Assembly (NCBI GenBank): GCA_016839945.1
Contig: JAEOTE010000038.1
Coordinates: 1 to 36,308, forward strand
Origin: Candidatus Heimdallarchaeota archaeon
Lineage (GTDB): Archaea > Asgardarchaeota > Heimdallarchaeia > Heimdallarchaeales > Heimdallarchaeaceae
Direction: 5' to 3'
Length of the DNA: 36,308 bases
The position numbers and the translations under genes are program-made. Position 1 is the first letter of the stretch. Every line of letters begins with the position of its first letter. The notes beneath the pieces were generated by a model. It was not told where the DNA came from, ran no database searches, and saw nothing but the letters and a program-made list of their open reading frames with translations. Positions 15,060-24,407 of this stretch are shown in pieces.

Positions 15060-15611
15060 TTATTTTCCTACAATTTTCATTTGAGAACTTGTAATAGCGG
15101 AACTAATTAATGATTTTGCAAATTCTGCTACTCCTTCCCCTGTTAAAGCGGATGTTTCAACATATTTACAACCCAACTTTCTACTGATTCGTTCAACATC
15201 TTCTCTTGCAATTTCACGTTTTGAATCTGTTTTATTACCAACTAAAGTGATTTGTAACTCCAGATCTTGTTCTCTTAATTCTCTGATCCAATCTGCACAT
15301 TCCTTGAATGATGCTTTCTTTGAAAGATCAAAAACAATCGCGGCTGCATTGGTGCCAGGATAAAGAATTTTTCTAACAACACTAAATCTCTCTTGACCCG
15401 CCATGTCATAAAAAAGTGCCACAGCTTTTCCTTTTCTGGTTTTAAAAGAATAAGAATGAAATTCAGCTCCACATGTAGGCTTATATTTTTTAGAAAAGAT
15501 ATTCTCTGTCAATCTTTTACAAATTGAAGTTTTACCTGATTTACCAGGACCACATATAGCCAATTTGTAAATGTCATAATCGCGAAATTTCACTTCTACC
15601 TTCGAGCTCAT
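15060..15611 (-). CDS. Rab/Ras-like small GTPase
   Basis: The 183-residue protein is a full small-GTPase G domain. G1 is GPGKSGKT (21-28), the switch I threonine is at 46 (KPTCGAEF), G3 is DMAGQE (69-74), G4 is NKTD (126-129) and G5 is ETSA (152-155). Order, spacing and KPTxGxxF resemble the Rab/Ras family rather than bacterial GTPases. Position 73 is Gln, the usual catalytic residue, so it should hydrolyse GTP. It lacks a C-terminal Cys for prenylation and ends MKIVGK, so membrane attachment would need a partner. It is followed by a membrane zinc protein. Role unknown; Asgard archaea encode many such GTPases. Confidence 0.95.
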   Translation of the reverse strand: MSSKVEVKFRDYDIYKLAICGPGKSGKTSICKRLTENIFSKKYKPTCGAEFHSYSFKTRKGKAVALFYDMAGQERFSVVRKILYPGTNAAAIVFDLSKKASFKECADWIRELREQDLELQITLVGNKTDSKREIAREDVERISRKLGCKYVETSALTGEGVAEFAKSLISSAITSSQMKIVGK

Positions 15612-15746
15612 TTAATGAGCACCAATTAACTAACTTCGAAAAATGAATAAAATTCAATGTAATACTAAGAGGTTACGAGAATAAGTACCCACATAATTTA
15701 ATGAAATCATATGAATTAAAGATTTAATTATAAATTTCTTGGTCAA

Positions 15747-15756
15747 TTTTTAAATA
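15747..15756 (+). promoter_or_regulatory. TATA box for the 3-hydroxyacyl-CoA dehydrogenase gene
   Basis: TTTTTAAATA-type sequence, centred about 29 bases before the ATG at 15781, predicts a leaderless or nearly leaderless transcript. Confidence 0.45.
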
Positions 15757-15780
15757 ATACTTGTTCATATTTCTGATTGT

Positions 15781-16641
15781 ATGAATAACTCTTTTACAAA
15801 GATTGCAATAATTGGTTCTGGAACTATGGGGAGTGGGATAGCAATAGTTTTTGCTTCAGCAGGAATAGATGTAAACCTAGTAGATGTGGAAAAAAGATTT
15901 TTGGACAAAGGAGTGGAACGAATAAGTAAATTTCTGGAAGTTAGTGTTAAAAAAGAAAAAATAACAAAAGATGAGCAAAGTTCAATTCTAAATAGAATAA
16001 AACCTGGATTGGACTTGGAAAAAGCTACAAAAGAAATTCAATTAGTAGTTGAGGCTATAATTGAGGAAGAAGAATCAAAAAAAGAACTCTTCAAGCAGCT
16101 TGATTTGCTTTGTGCTGAGGATGTAATTTTCGCCTCAAATACTTCTGCTATAAGTATAACAACGCTCTCCTCTGTAACAAAAAGATCAGATAAATTCATA
16201 GGAATGCATTTCTTTAATCCCCCCACTATTATGAAACTAGTTGAAGTAGTAGTTGGATCAAATACTGCTGAGAATACAGTTGAAAAAATCATGAATTTAT
16301 GCAAAAGATTAGGAAAGGAACCAGTTCCCTCCAATGAAGCTCCAGGTTTCATAGTAAATAGGATTTTATGGCAATTTCTGAATGAATCTTATAAACTACT
16401 TGAGTCTGGAGTTGCAGAGAAAGAAAACATTGACAAAGCTGTGAAATTAGGGTTAAATCATCCTATGGGACCTTTAGAACTATCTGATTATATCGGTTTG
16501 GATGTTATGTTATATATTGGTGAATATCTAGCTAATCAATTTGGTGATTCATATAAACCTGCACTAATTCTTCAGAAACTAGTTGGAGAAGGAAGATTAG
16601 GGAAAAAAACAGGTAAAGGATTCTATGATTATAATAAATAA
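15781..16641 (+). CDS. 3-hydroxyacyl-CoA (3-hydroxybutyryl-CoA) dehydrogenase
   Basis: At 286 residues it is the length of single-function dehydrogenases such as Hbd. The N-terminal Rossmann domain has AIIGSGTMGSGIA (about 8-20) for NAD(P). The catalytic histidine is in MHFFNPP (about 141-147), with the paired glutamate in VEVVVGS. Then NEAPGFIVNRI leads into the C-terminal dimerisation domain, with NHPMGPLELSDYIGLD and KTGKGFYDY. It oxidises L-3-hydroxyacyl-CoA to 3-ketoacyl-CoA, or works in reverse in butyryl-CoA-type pathways. It stands alone here, leaderless, convergent with the membrane protein gene. Cofactor preference is not clear by eye; Asp in NLVDVEKR suggests NAD. Confidence 0.93.
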   Translation: MNNSFTKIAIIGSGTMGSGIAIVFASAGIDVNLVDVEKRFLDKGVERISKFLEVSVKKEKITKDEQSSILNRIKPGLDLEKATKEIQLVVEAIIEEEESKKELFKQLDLLCAEDVIFASNTSAISITTLSSVTKRSDKFIGMHFFNPPTIMKLVEVVVGSNTAENTVEKIMNLCKRLGKEPVPSNEAPGFIVNRILWQFLNESYKLLESGVAEKENIDKAVKLGLNHPMGPLELSDYIGLDVMLYIGEYLANQFGDSYKPALILQKLVGEGRLGKKTGKGFYDYNK

Positions 16642-16671
16642 AGAAGAGAAATTTTGTAGTTTTATTGAATT

Positions 16672-17355
16672 TTATCTCCTTTTTATATAAAGAACAGAAG
16701 ATGCTATAATCCCAAATCCAATTGGAGCTACTGCGAAAATAATCCAAGCCCAAGTGTTAGAGATTTCTTTTCCAATTCTCCAATCAGGTAGAAGAGGATT
16801 GATTTCTATTTCCTCTGATTCAAAAGTTACTTCTAAACCACTTCTACTTTCCAATTCCTGAAAATCTGTCCAATTGTCATAATATGTCATATGAACTCTA
16901 GGTAGTATTGCACGAGTTTCTTCATTTGAGGTAAGATTGTAGAAGAAAACGAATTTTGTATCATAAACAATTTCTGATACATTGAATTCTAAATACTTAT
17001 TTGTCATATAACCGTATGTTATGTCTGTTGGAGTAAAACCATATTCAGATGAAGATTGTATTGTAGTTTCTAAAGTAACATTTTCATCTGTTAAATAACC
17101 AAAAATACATGAATTGAAGTAAATATGATTAACTTCTGTTATATTTAGAGAAATTGTTATGTTTGTAATAGTATAATTGAGATAATTTTTGATATTAATT
17201 GCAACTAATAGGTCTGTTCCCTCATCCACAGATTCAATTAAATTTTGTTGATCTAGGATTAATATATCTGAGGGGATATAAGATGAAGCTGGTTGTATAA
17301 ACAAGAAAGCTGATGTAAACAAAGTCAGTATAAGTATTATGTTTATTTTTCTCAT
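16672..17355 (-). CDS. Type I membrane protein, possibly TRAP-beta (SSR2)-like
   Basis: The 227-residue protein has a signal peptide (about 1-25, KINIILILTLFTSAFLF) and an extracytoplasmic beta-rich domain with many N-glycosylation sequons (NYT, NIT, NVT, NVS, NLT, NWT). One membrane helix (about 200-222) and a short KRR tail follow. EGTDLLVAINIKN, MTYYDNWTDF, and TWAWIIFAVAPIGFG before the basic end follow the order seen in the eukaryotic translocon-associated protein beta subunit (an EGxDL strand start, an ITY strand, a W-containing helix with a central Pro-Gly, then KRK). That link is by eye only. A strong AAGGAGAA site precedes the ATG. Alternatively it is a generic surface protein. Confidence 0.75.
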   Translation of the reverse strand: MRKINIILILTLFTSAFLFIQPASSYIPSDILILDQQNLIESVDEGTDLLVAINIKNYLNYTITNITISLNITEVNHIYFNSCIFGYLTDENVTLETTIQSSSEYGFTPTDITYGYMTNKYLEFNVSEIVYDTKFVFFYNLTSNEETRAILPRVHMTYYDNWTDFQELESRSGLEVTFESEEIEINPLLPDWRIGKEISNTWAWIIFAVAPIGFGIIASSVLYIKRR

Positions 17356-17433
17356 CGCTTATTCTCCTTGAAAGCATAAAAAGTGAGCTCGTTTTTAACT
17401 TTAACTCTTGATGTCAGAGTCTTTCAATTACTC

Positions 17434-18153
17434 TTAATTTTGTATAAGAGCTAATGTGTTCTGGTATGCTCTCACTATATCAACATTTTCCAAAATTGTA
17501 GCTTTAGCCACAAGTTCAGGGAGTTGTGAGTTAATCCAGTTCATTGTGTCTTCCATATTCTTTCTCATAATAGGGTCTGTTTTTCTGTAGATATCAACAA
17601 GATTATCGAAATTTACTGAATTGTTAGAATCGATAACTTCTAACCAACTTTTCAGTGTTTCAATTCTTTGAGTAGGCATGACAAATTCAATTGTTTTGCT
17701 TAAGTTGTTTGTTATAACAATGCCCTTTACTTTGACTGGCATAAGAGAAGTAAATTTTCCTCCTAGTTGCGATCGAAATAGTAAAGCAAGTATTTTTGTT
17801 TTGTCATTAATCCTTATTCTTTCACAAATATGATCATAATCAACCATTGTAGAACCAAAAAATATCTGTGTATTTTCATGCTGAATATTTAATGCTGATC
17901 TTTTCTCAATTGAAGGCCCATAATCTTCCTTATGAAACCTAAGAGAAATTATACTTGGTAAATCCTGTGAAAGCTTTTCCAATACTTTGTCAATTTCACC
18001 TTCTATAATCAAATCATCGCCAGAAAAAGAATAACGTGGATCAAATATTCTTTTTATTATGATTGATTCCTTATCTAAAGCGGAATAAAGTTCTTCAAGG
18101 GTTTCAATATTCAGTGATTTTTGAGATATTCTTATCATAGCTGTTTTAATCAT
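17434..18153 (-). CDS. Unknown protein co-transcribed with DNA polymerase B
   Basis: The 239-residue soluble mixed alpha/beta protein has no signal peptide. Recognisable elements are only structural: an N-terminal alpha/beta segment (SLNIETLEELYSALDKES), a strand-rich middle (RINDKTKILALLFRSQLGG, VKVKGIVITNN) and a helical C-terminus ending VRAYQNTLALIQ. I do not recognise a family. Its start is only 13 bases after the polB stop, so it is probably translated from the polB message and may act with the polymerase. Subunits specific to archaeal PolB1 holoenzymes exist but are much smaller, so that link is not supported. Confidence 0.8.
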   Translation of the reverse strand: MIKTAMIRISQKSLNIETLEELYSALDKESIIIKRIFDPRYSFSGDDLIIEGEIDKVLEKLSQDLPSIISLRFHKEDYGPSIEKRSALNIQHENTQIFFGSTMVDYDHICERIRINDKTKILALLFRSQLGGKFTSLMPVKVKGIVITNNLSKTIEFVMPTQRIETLKSWLEVIDSNNSVNFDNLVDIYRKTDPIMRKNMEDTMNWINSQLPELVAKATILENVDIVRAYQNTLALIQN

Positions 18154-18166
18154 CGAAATCTACCTT

Positions 18167-20920
18167 TTATTTAAACCAAGTATCAAGCGATTTTTGACCT
18201 TCTATCGATTCTTCCCAAGAGATTCCTATCGTATCTATTAACTGAATTAAAGTGGATTTAAGTAATTCTTTAACTTTAGGAATATCTACATCAGTCTTAG
18301 CCGCTAATTGGATTGGTTTGACTGAGCACTCATTTGATCCTATGATTTTATCAGATAATTGAATAGGGAAATTTTGAATTTTAAAGGATTTGGTCTTAAT
18401 AAAACTAATTACACTACCTATATTCGGCTTTTCACCTTCAGGATAAGCTTGCATCAATTGTATTGCAGCTTGTAAAGGTTGTGTCCAGCTATCATATTGT
18501 TCAAGTCTTTTAGAGAGTGTTACACTTATAGCTAAGTCTCCCAAATCAAATTCTCTCTTTGATATTTTTCTCATTTGTTCTTGAATTATTTTCACAATTT
18601 TTTTCTTAGCTTCCTCTAGTTCATCTTGTGTTTGCACTTCAGAAAGAATTGCTAAAGCTTCTTCAAAAGGCTTCTTTGCTAATAAGGGGGTATTCTTCTT
18701 CTTTCCCATTAGTCCTTTAACAATAGGAGAACCTCTCGTTGTTATGCCGAAATAATTCTTTTTTCTAACAGAAAGACCACAATATCTGAAAACATAGTCT
18801 GTTGAGAGTTCTATTTGAAAAGTATTCATGCTCCATTCTTCTAATTCCTTGATATCTTCAGATTTTGGTTCAAGTACAAAAATACTATCTGTATCTCCAT
18901 AAAGAACTCGAAGTCCCAACTTTTCTTCACAGTATTGTTTTGTTTTAGAAATTGCTTCTCTTGCCAATGCTGCAGTGGATTCAGCAACTGGTGGGCAATA
19001 TAAAGCAAAATTATCGGAGCCAAACACACCATAACTTGCATTAAGTAGAACTTTCAATGAAGACTGTATAACATCACTTAGATTTCTTTCATCATCACTT
19101 AGATTTTTATCTTTTGCTCTGTCTTTAAACCAATATACCCTTATATCTCTAATAAAGCCAACTAACATCGAACTAATTCCGGGATTCTGGACACAAACCC
19201 AATGGTTCGTTTCTGGTATTTTATTAGATTTGCATTCTTCATGATTACAATTTATTGTCTCATATGAAAGATTTCGAGTTTTAATTATTGATGGGTAAAG
19301 TGATGCAAAATCCAAGACATGAACATTCCACCAAACTCCTGCTGCTGGTTCTATAACAATAGCTCCTTGATACTTCTTCCCTTTAATTATTGCTTCTGTT
19401 GTTGTATCTCCTTTAAGTTGCAGAATATCGACAGGTCTTGGTATCAAGTACTCTCGAAGACGATGCTCATAGTACATCCAATTTTGTATCCAAATACTTA
19501 CACTTGACCTTGTAAAATCATCAATTGGCATTTTCGTGATTCGAGATAACATGAAAATAAGTTCCATTGCTTGATTATTGTTATAAGTAGTTAATTCTAT
19601 TGTAATTTCTGCATCTCTGGCATTGTATTTAATTAAATCTTCTAACTCCAAATCCCATATGTCTTTTTCATGTTGCATTTTTTCTTTGCCTAAGAGCGTC
19701 TTTCCTAGTTCATCTAATGTAACTTTATCATAAGCTGCCCCAAAAGCATAAATTCTCATAGCTGGTTGCCTAAAGAATCGATAAAGGTCTATGTGAACCC
19801 CATGAGCTAGATAAACATCTTGTGACCGAGTTCGAACAAATGGTATTAATTTTTCATCAATTTTGAGTTTTTTTGCTCTATTGTCTAAATACAAAAAATC
19901 GAAATTATCACCATTGAATGTAATTATTATTGGATATTTACCAATTTCTTGAAATACAGAAGTAAGTAAATCCTTCTCATTATCAAATTCCTTTATTTCT
20001 GTTTCAATATGCTCTTTGTTTATTTTCCGCTTTTCCTCATTCAGAACAAATACAATAGTTTTGCCTTTATTATTAGTCATTCCTATTGAAATGACTTTTT
20101 CTTCTGCAGCATGAGGATTTGGAATTTTATTTTTTTCACTATGCAATTCAATATCAACTGAACATCGGTTTATATCCGGTATTGAGGCGAAAAACACGGG
20201 CATGTATTGTTCCACTAATTCAATTATCTCTGGCTTTTGTTCATCGAAAATTGTTAGAACCCCCTTTCGTGTTTCCTCGGAAATTTTTGGCTCTATTAGA
20301 ACTAGATTGCCGTCTTTTATTGAATATCGAAGACAAGGAATTAAATTTCTGTCATAAATATAATTTAAATGATATCTAATATTAGCTTCAAAGGAAGGAG
20401 AAATCTTTTCTCTGTAACTATTAGACCTTCCTCCAATCGCTAATGGATTAGTTGCCAAAATTTTAGTTAGAGTAAGTTCTTTTTCTCCTAGAAGGCTTTC
20501 CTTCTTTACAATTTCACACCCTACAAATTCCTTTTGATTAGCTAAGAAACTTTCTACGTCAGCTTTTTTCATCGTTGTAAGTAGATATGGTAGATGATTT
20601 GTATTATCATACCATCTGTAGATTTTTCCATCTTCAGGATTGAACAACTTCACATAAGCTTTCTCTTTCTTACCATCATACTTCACATCTATTAAATAAG
20701 AAGGAGAAAGATTTTTTGGTGAGAGTATAACATACTCACTCCCCTTTTCTTCATTGTTTCTATCTTCGATGTTTTGTTTTTTTACTGGTTTTTTGTCTAT
20801 GCTAGATGCAGATTTCTTCTCTGAAGGAATTTCCTCATCATTTTTCTCATTTTCTTGAAAATAACTAGCTAGATCTCGATTGATACTAGTTTTATTGTTA
20901 TTTTCTTCCATTTCTTTCAC
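18167..20920 (-). CDS. polB: Family B DNA polymerase (PolB1-like)
   Basis: The 917-residue polymerase has an intact 3'-5' exonuclease: Exo I VDIELHS, Exo II TFNGDNFDFLYL, Exo III YNARDAEIT. Polymerase motif A is LDFASLYPSI, motif B KVLLNASYGVFGS and motif C YGDTDSIFV. It should be the, or a, replicative DNA polymerase with proofreading. LAHGVHIDLYRFF, YAFGAAYDKVTLDEL and SVSIWIQNWMYYEHR resemble crenarchaeal Dpo1 (PolB1) more than euryarchaeal PolB3. The first about 65 residues are charged and disordered. There is no intein and no C-terminal cysteine cluster. A TATA box at 20941-20948 favours the GTG at 20920 as a leaderless start; ATG at 20911 is the alternative. Confidence 0.95.
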   Translation of the reverse strand: MKEMEENNNKTSINRDLASYFQENEKNDEEIPSEKKSASSIDKKPVKKQNIEDRNNEEKGSEYVILSPKNLSPSYLIDVKYDGKKEKAYVKLFNPEDGKIYRWYDNTNHLPYLLTTMKKADVESFLANQKEFVGCEIVKKESLLGEKELTLTKILATNPLAIGGRSNSYREKISPSFEANIRYHLNYIYDRNLIPCLRYSIKDGNLVLIEPKISEETRKGVLTIFDEQKPEIIELVEQYMPVFFASIPDINRCSVDIELHSEKNKIPNPHAAEEKVISIGMTNNKGKTIVFVLNEEKRKINKEHIETEIKEFDNEKDLLTSVFQEIGKYPIIITFNGDNFDFLYLDNRAKKLKIDEKLIPFVRTRSQDVYLAHGVHIDLYRFFRQPAMRIYAFGAAYDKVTLDELGKTLLGKEKMQHEKDIWDLELEDLIKYNARDAEITIELTTYNNNQAMELIFMLSRITKMPIDDFTRSSVSIWIQNWMYYEHRLREYLIPRPVDILQLKGDTTTEAIIKGKKYQGAIVIEPAAGVWWNVHVLDFASLYPSIIKTRNLSYETINCNHEECKSNKIPETNHWVCVQNPGISSMLVGFIRDIRVYWFKDRAKDKNLSDDERNLSDVIQSSLKVLLNASYGVFGSDNFALYCPPVAESTAALAREAISKTKQYCEEKLGLRVLYGDTDSIFVLEPKSEDIKELEEWSMNTFQIELSTDYVFRYCGLSVRKKNYFGITTRGSPIVKGLMGKKKNTPLLAKKPFEEALAILSEVQTQDELEEAKKKIVKIIQEQMRKISKREFDLGDLAISVTLSKRLEQYDSWTQPLQAAIQLMQAYPEGEKPNIGSVISFIKTKSFKIQNFPIQLSDKIIGSNECSVKPIQLAAKTDVDIPKVKELLKSTLIQLIDTIGISWEESIEGQKSLDTWFK

Positions 20921-20940
20921 ATCTAGTAGTTTGTTTTAGT

Positions 20941-20948
20941 ATTATAAA
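20941..20948 (-). promoter_or_regulatory. TATA box for polB
   Basis: The minus strand reads TTTATAAT, centred about 25 bases before the GTG at 20920, giving a leaderless or very short-leader polB message. Confidence 0.45.
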
Positions 20949-20978
20949 TCTGTTCAGTGATATCTATGAAATACTAAG

Positions 20979-21012
20979 ATATTGTTCGTGATGTAGTTAC
21001 ATCGAACAGTAT
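20979..21012. promoter_or_regulatory. Inverted repeat (candidate operator or hairpin) between polB and the PPC gene
   Basis: ATATTGTTCG (20979-20988) pairs with CGAACAGTAT (21003-21012) at 9 of 10 positions. The inner ATGTA (20991-20995) pairs with TACAT (20998-21002). Two extra bases (TG) interrupt the left arm and two bases form the centre. The right arm runs into the TATA-like sequence GTATTAAAATATT (21009-21021) facing the PPC gene. The position suits a repressor site for that promoter, or for both divergent genes. Confidence 0.5.
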
Positions 21013-21085
21013 TAAAATATTTCATTAGAAAAGATTGGTATTGACTTTGCAATAGTTTTATTTAGTGTTTTATTTCGGTTTATTT

Positions 21086-21520
21086 ATGAAATCTTTTCGT
21101 GATAATATAAAACAAATTCATTACCTTAAATTAGAAAAAGGGGAAGATATACTAGACAGCATAATCAATTATTGTAAAGTAACTAATATCAACTCTGGCG
21201 CTATTATTGGTATAGGTGCTGTGGAAAAAGCTTCTCTTGGTTATTACGATCTCAAATCTAAATCATATCTTACAAACAATTATGATTTTAATGCTGAAAT
21301 TATCAATTGTACTGGTAACATCGCAATTAATAAACAAACAAAAGAATATATCGCACACATTCATATGACAATAGGTGATGATAAAGGAAGAACTTATGGG
21401 GGACATCTATTACCAAATAATCCAATAAGTGTGACTGGGGAGTTCATTATATTCGAAACTACTACAAAGCTTTCTAGAAAAATTGAGAATGAATTTCAGC
21501 TATTACTCCTTGATTTATAA
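21086..21520 (+). CDS. PPC (DUF296) domain protein
   Basis: From ATG at 21086 the protein has 144 residues, a single PPC domain. KLEKGEDILDSIINYC is followed by INSGAIIGIGAVEKASLGYYD, then the histidine motif YIAHIHMTIGD, YGGHLLPNNP and VTGEFII. PPC proteins in prokaryotes form trimers with a histidine metal site and are of unsettled function; in plants the domain occurs in AT-hook proteins. The longer frame from GTG at 21065 adds hydrophobic residues before the domain and is less likely. It lies divergent from polB, behind an inverted repeat that may be its operator. Confidence 0.88.
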   Translation: MKSFRDNIKQIHYLKLEKGEDILDSIINYCKVTNINSGAIIGIGAVEKASLGYYDLKSKSYLTNNYDFNAEIINCTGNIAINKQTKEYIAHIHMTIGDDKGRTYGGHLLPNNPISVTGEFIIFETTTKLSRKIENEFQLLLLDL

Positions 21521-21568
21521 CTACTTTATTTACAATCAACAATTCGTTTAGATATTATCCTCTAACAA

Positions 21569-21580
21569 ACTTTTAATAAT
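21569..21580 (+). promoter_or_regulatory. TATA-like box for the three-gene unit at 21617
   Basis: CTTTTAATAATG lies about 43 bases before the GTG at 21617. A short inverted repeat, ATATGA/TCATAT (21584-21600), sits where transcription would start. Assignment is tentative. Confidence 0.35.
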
Positions 21581-21616
21581 GTGATATGAGTTTATCATAT
21601 TGAAAAAAACATCACA

Positions 21617-22630
21617 GTGGTTGCATTGTCAGATATAATACAAGAAATACTAGAAAGTGGAGCAATATTAGTTGTTAACCCAATGATTTTAGAAACAGAC
21701 CCTGATGATTTTCTTGAGCACTATGGTCACGTTTTAGATACAATAGCTTTAGTTGCAAAAGAAAGATCAGGATACACATTTTATCAAAGCAATAGTGCTC
21801 CTCAAGCTCCAAATAATAGCGTATTTTTCCACTCATTTTGCACGATCGCTGATAATATGGGAATAAAAGTAGATGCTTTCCTTTATGTTCATGGAGATAA
21901 TTTTCTATCTCAAAACACTGACTTCAGAGTAGTAAATAGCGAGGGGGCTACTATTTCCTCATATGCTTGTCCCAGCCAAGAAAATCTAAGCAAATATATA
22001 GCTTCCATTTCTTCCGAAATAGCTCAATATCCTATAACCTCATTAGTTCTTGATGATTTAATGTTGGCAAACAAAAGAACTTGTTTCTGTGATAGATGTA
22101 GAAGAATTTTTGCTAGTAAATGGAACGTAGAAAGAGATTTTAGTTTTGAATTTCTAGAATCCAGAGATTTACTGGTCGACTGGTACGAATATAGATCAAC
22201 CTATATTAATCAAACATTAAGAGAAATAACTGACACAATAAAGAGTCAAAAAAATATTGATATAGCCGTTATAGTTAAAGCTGATAAAGAAACTGAATCT
22301 TTAGCTGGCTCTCCAGAGCATTTTGGTCAAAATCTAGGAGAATTAGCAAAGATAACTAACAACCTAATAATCCATGTTAATCCTTGGAGTGAAAGTTTTC
22401 CTGCTGCAAACAGTCCGGAATATAAGCAAATACTCAACACTATATCTTTGGTTGAGGAATATTCTGGTTCTGGTTTGAAACCTTCTCTCTATTTTTGGAA
22501 CATAAATTCAACAGAGAAATTAAATCTAACAATTAAACTTAAAGATGAGATTAAGGCTGAAAGCTTGTTCATAGAACCTTCTCTTCCACACGATTTTACA
22601 AAAAGAAGAACAATAAATCTTGGGTTTTAA
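21617..22630 (+). CDS. Putative TIM-barrel, glycoside-hydrolase-like protein
   Basis: At 337 residues it carries no signal peptide, so it should be cytosolic. The sequence alternates helices and strands. Residues about 140-175 read SLVLDDLMLANKRTCFCDRCRRIFASKW. Such an acidic strand followed by a cysteine knuckle (CFCDRCR) is typical of certain barrel glycosidase-like families, where acidic residues at the strand end act in catalysis. LVDWYEYRSTYINQTL followed by a helix and strand also fits. The substrate cannot be told. The start is GTG (21617) or TTG (21626), with no clear ribosome site. It is the first of three closely packed genes. Confidence 0.65.
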   Translation: MVALSDIIQEILESGAILVVNPMILETDPDDFLEHYGHVLDTIALVAKERSGYTFYQSNSAPQAPNNSVFFHSFCTIADNMGIKVDAFLYVHGDNFLSQNTDFRVVNSEGATISSYACPSQENLSKYIASISSEIAQYPITSLVLDDLMLANKRTCFCDRCRRIFASKWNVERDFSFEFLESRDLLVDWYEYRSTYINQTLREITDTIKSQKNIDIAVIVKADKETESLAGSPEHFGQNLGELAKITNNLIIHVNPWSESFPAANSPEYKQILNTISLVEEYSGSGLKPSLYFWNINSTEKLNLTIKLKDEIKAESLFIEPSLPHDFTKRRTINLGF

Positions 22631-22632
22631 TA

Positions 22633-23970
<1,338 letters not shown>

Positions 23971-23981
23971 ATAGATAGCCT

Positions 23982-24407
23982 ATGATACACCAAGTGCATT
24001 TTTATTATGGTGACAGATTAAGAGCCTTTCATGCAGGATTAGGGATAGTTGTAAGAGCATTAGGTCACTCTATTAATTCAAAAATTCTTTTCTTAGATCA
24101 ATCTTATGAGTGGATTGAGGATATAATTTCTTTGGAAGAAGTTCCAGTAGAAATTATCTCGATTGATGATCATCCTAAAATTCAAGATTTCTTTCTTAAC
24201 GAAATTAAAAAAATTGAAGACACAATCTTTCTTATAGCTAATATTGATTTAATTGTTCAACACAAAGTGTTAGAAATGAAAGAATTGCTTCATTTGTTAA
24301 GTAAGATTAAGGAAAGAAATGAAGTAATACTAACTAGCGAAACAAAATACACAGAATTTGAGAAAATCGCAGAATATGTGAGTTTTATATCAGTTAAAAA
24401 AATGTAA
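23982..24407 (+). CDS. Degenerate CobA/BtuR-like protein lacking the P-loop
   Basis: This 141-residue protein follows the corrinoid adenosyltransferase layout along its length, but with its key residues lost. GDRLRAFHAGLGIVVRALGH (10-29) aligns with the family's GKGKTTAAFGLALRALGHG, but the P-loop Lys/Thr residues are gone. FLIANIDLIVQHKVLEMKEL matches the LLDEinvAL..gll region, but the Asp-Glu pair is lost. EVILTSETKYTEFEKIAEYV matches the ITGRnaP..li..ADlv end. It probably cannot bind ATP in the usual way and may be a structural or regulatory paralogue. It lies 11 bases after the coiled-coil gene and overlaps the convergent Trm5-like gene by 18 bases. Confidence 0.7.
   Translation: MIHQVHFYYGDRLRAFHAGLGIVVRALGHSINSKILFLDQSYEWIEDIISLEEVPVEIISIDDHPKIQDFFLNEIKKIEDTIFLIANIDLIVQHKVLEMKELLHLLSKIKERNEVILTSETKYTEFEKIAEYVSFISVKKM

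Noticed and set aside
12485..20920. Inteins in RadA or DNA polymerase B
   Set aside because: All conserved motifs are contiguous at normal spacing and no splicing-motif cysteine/His-Asn blocks are seen.
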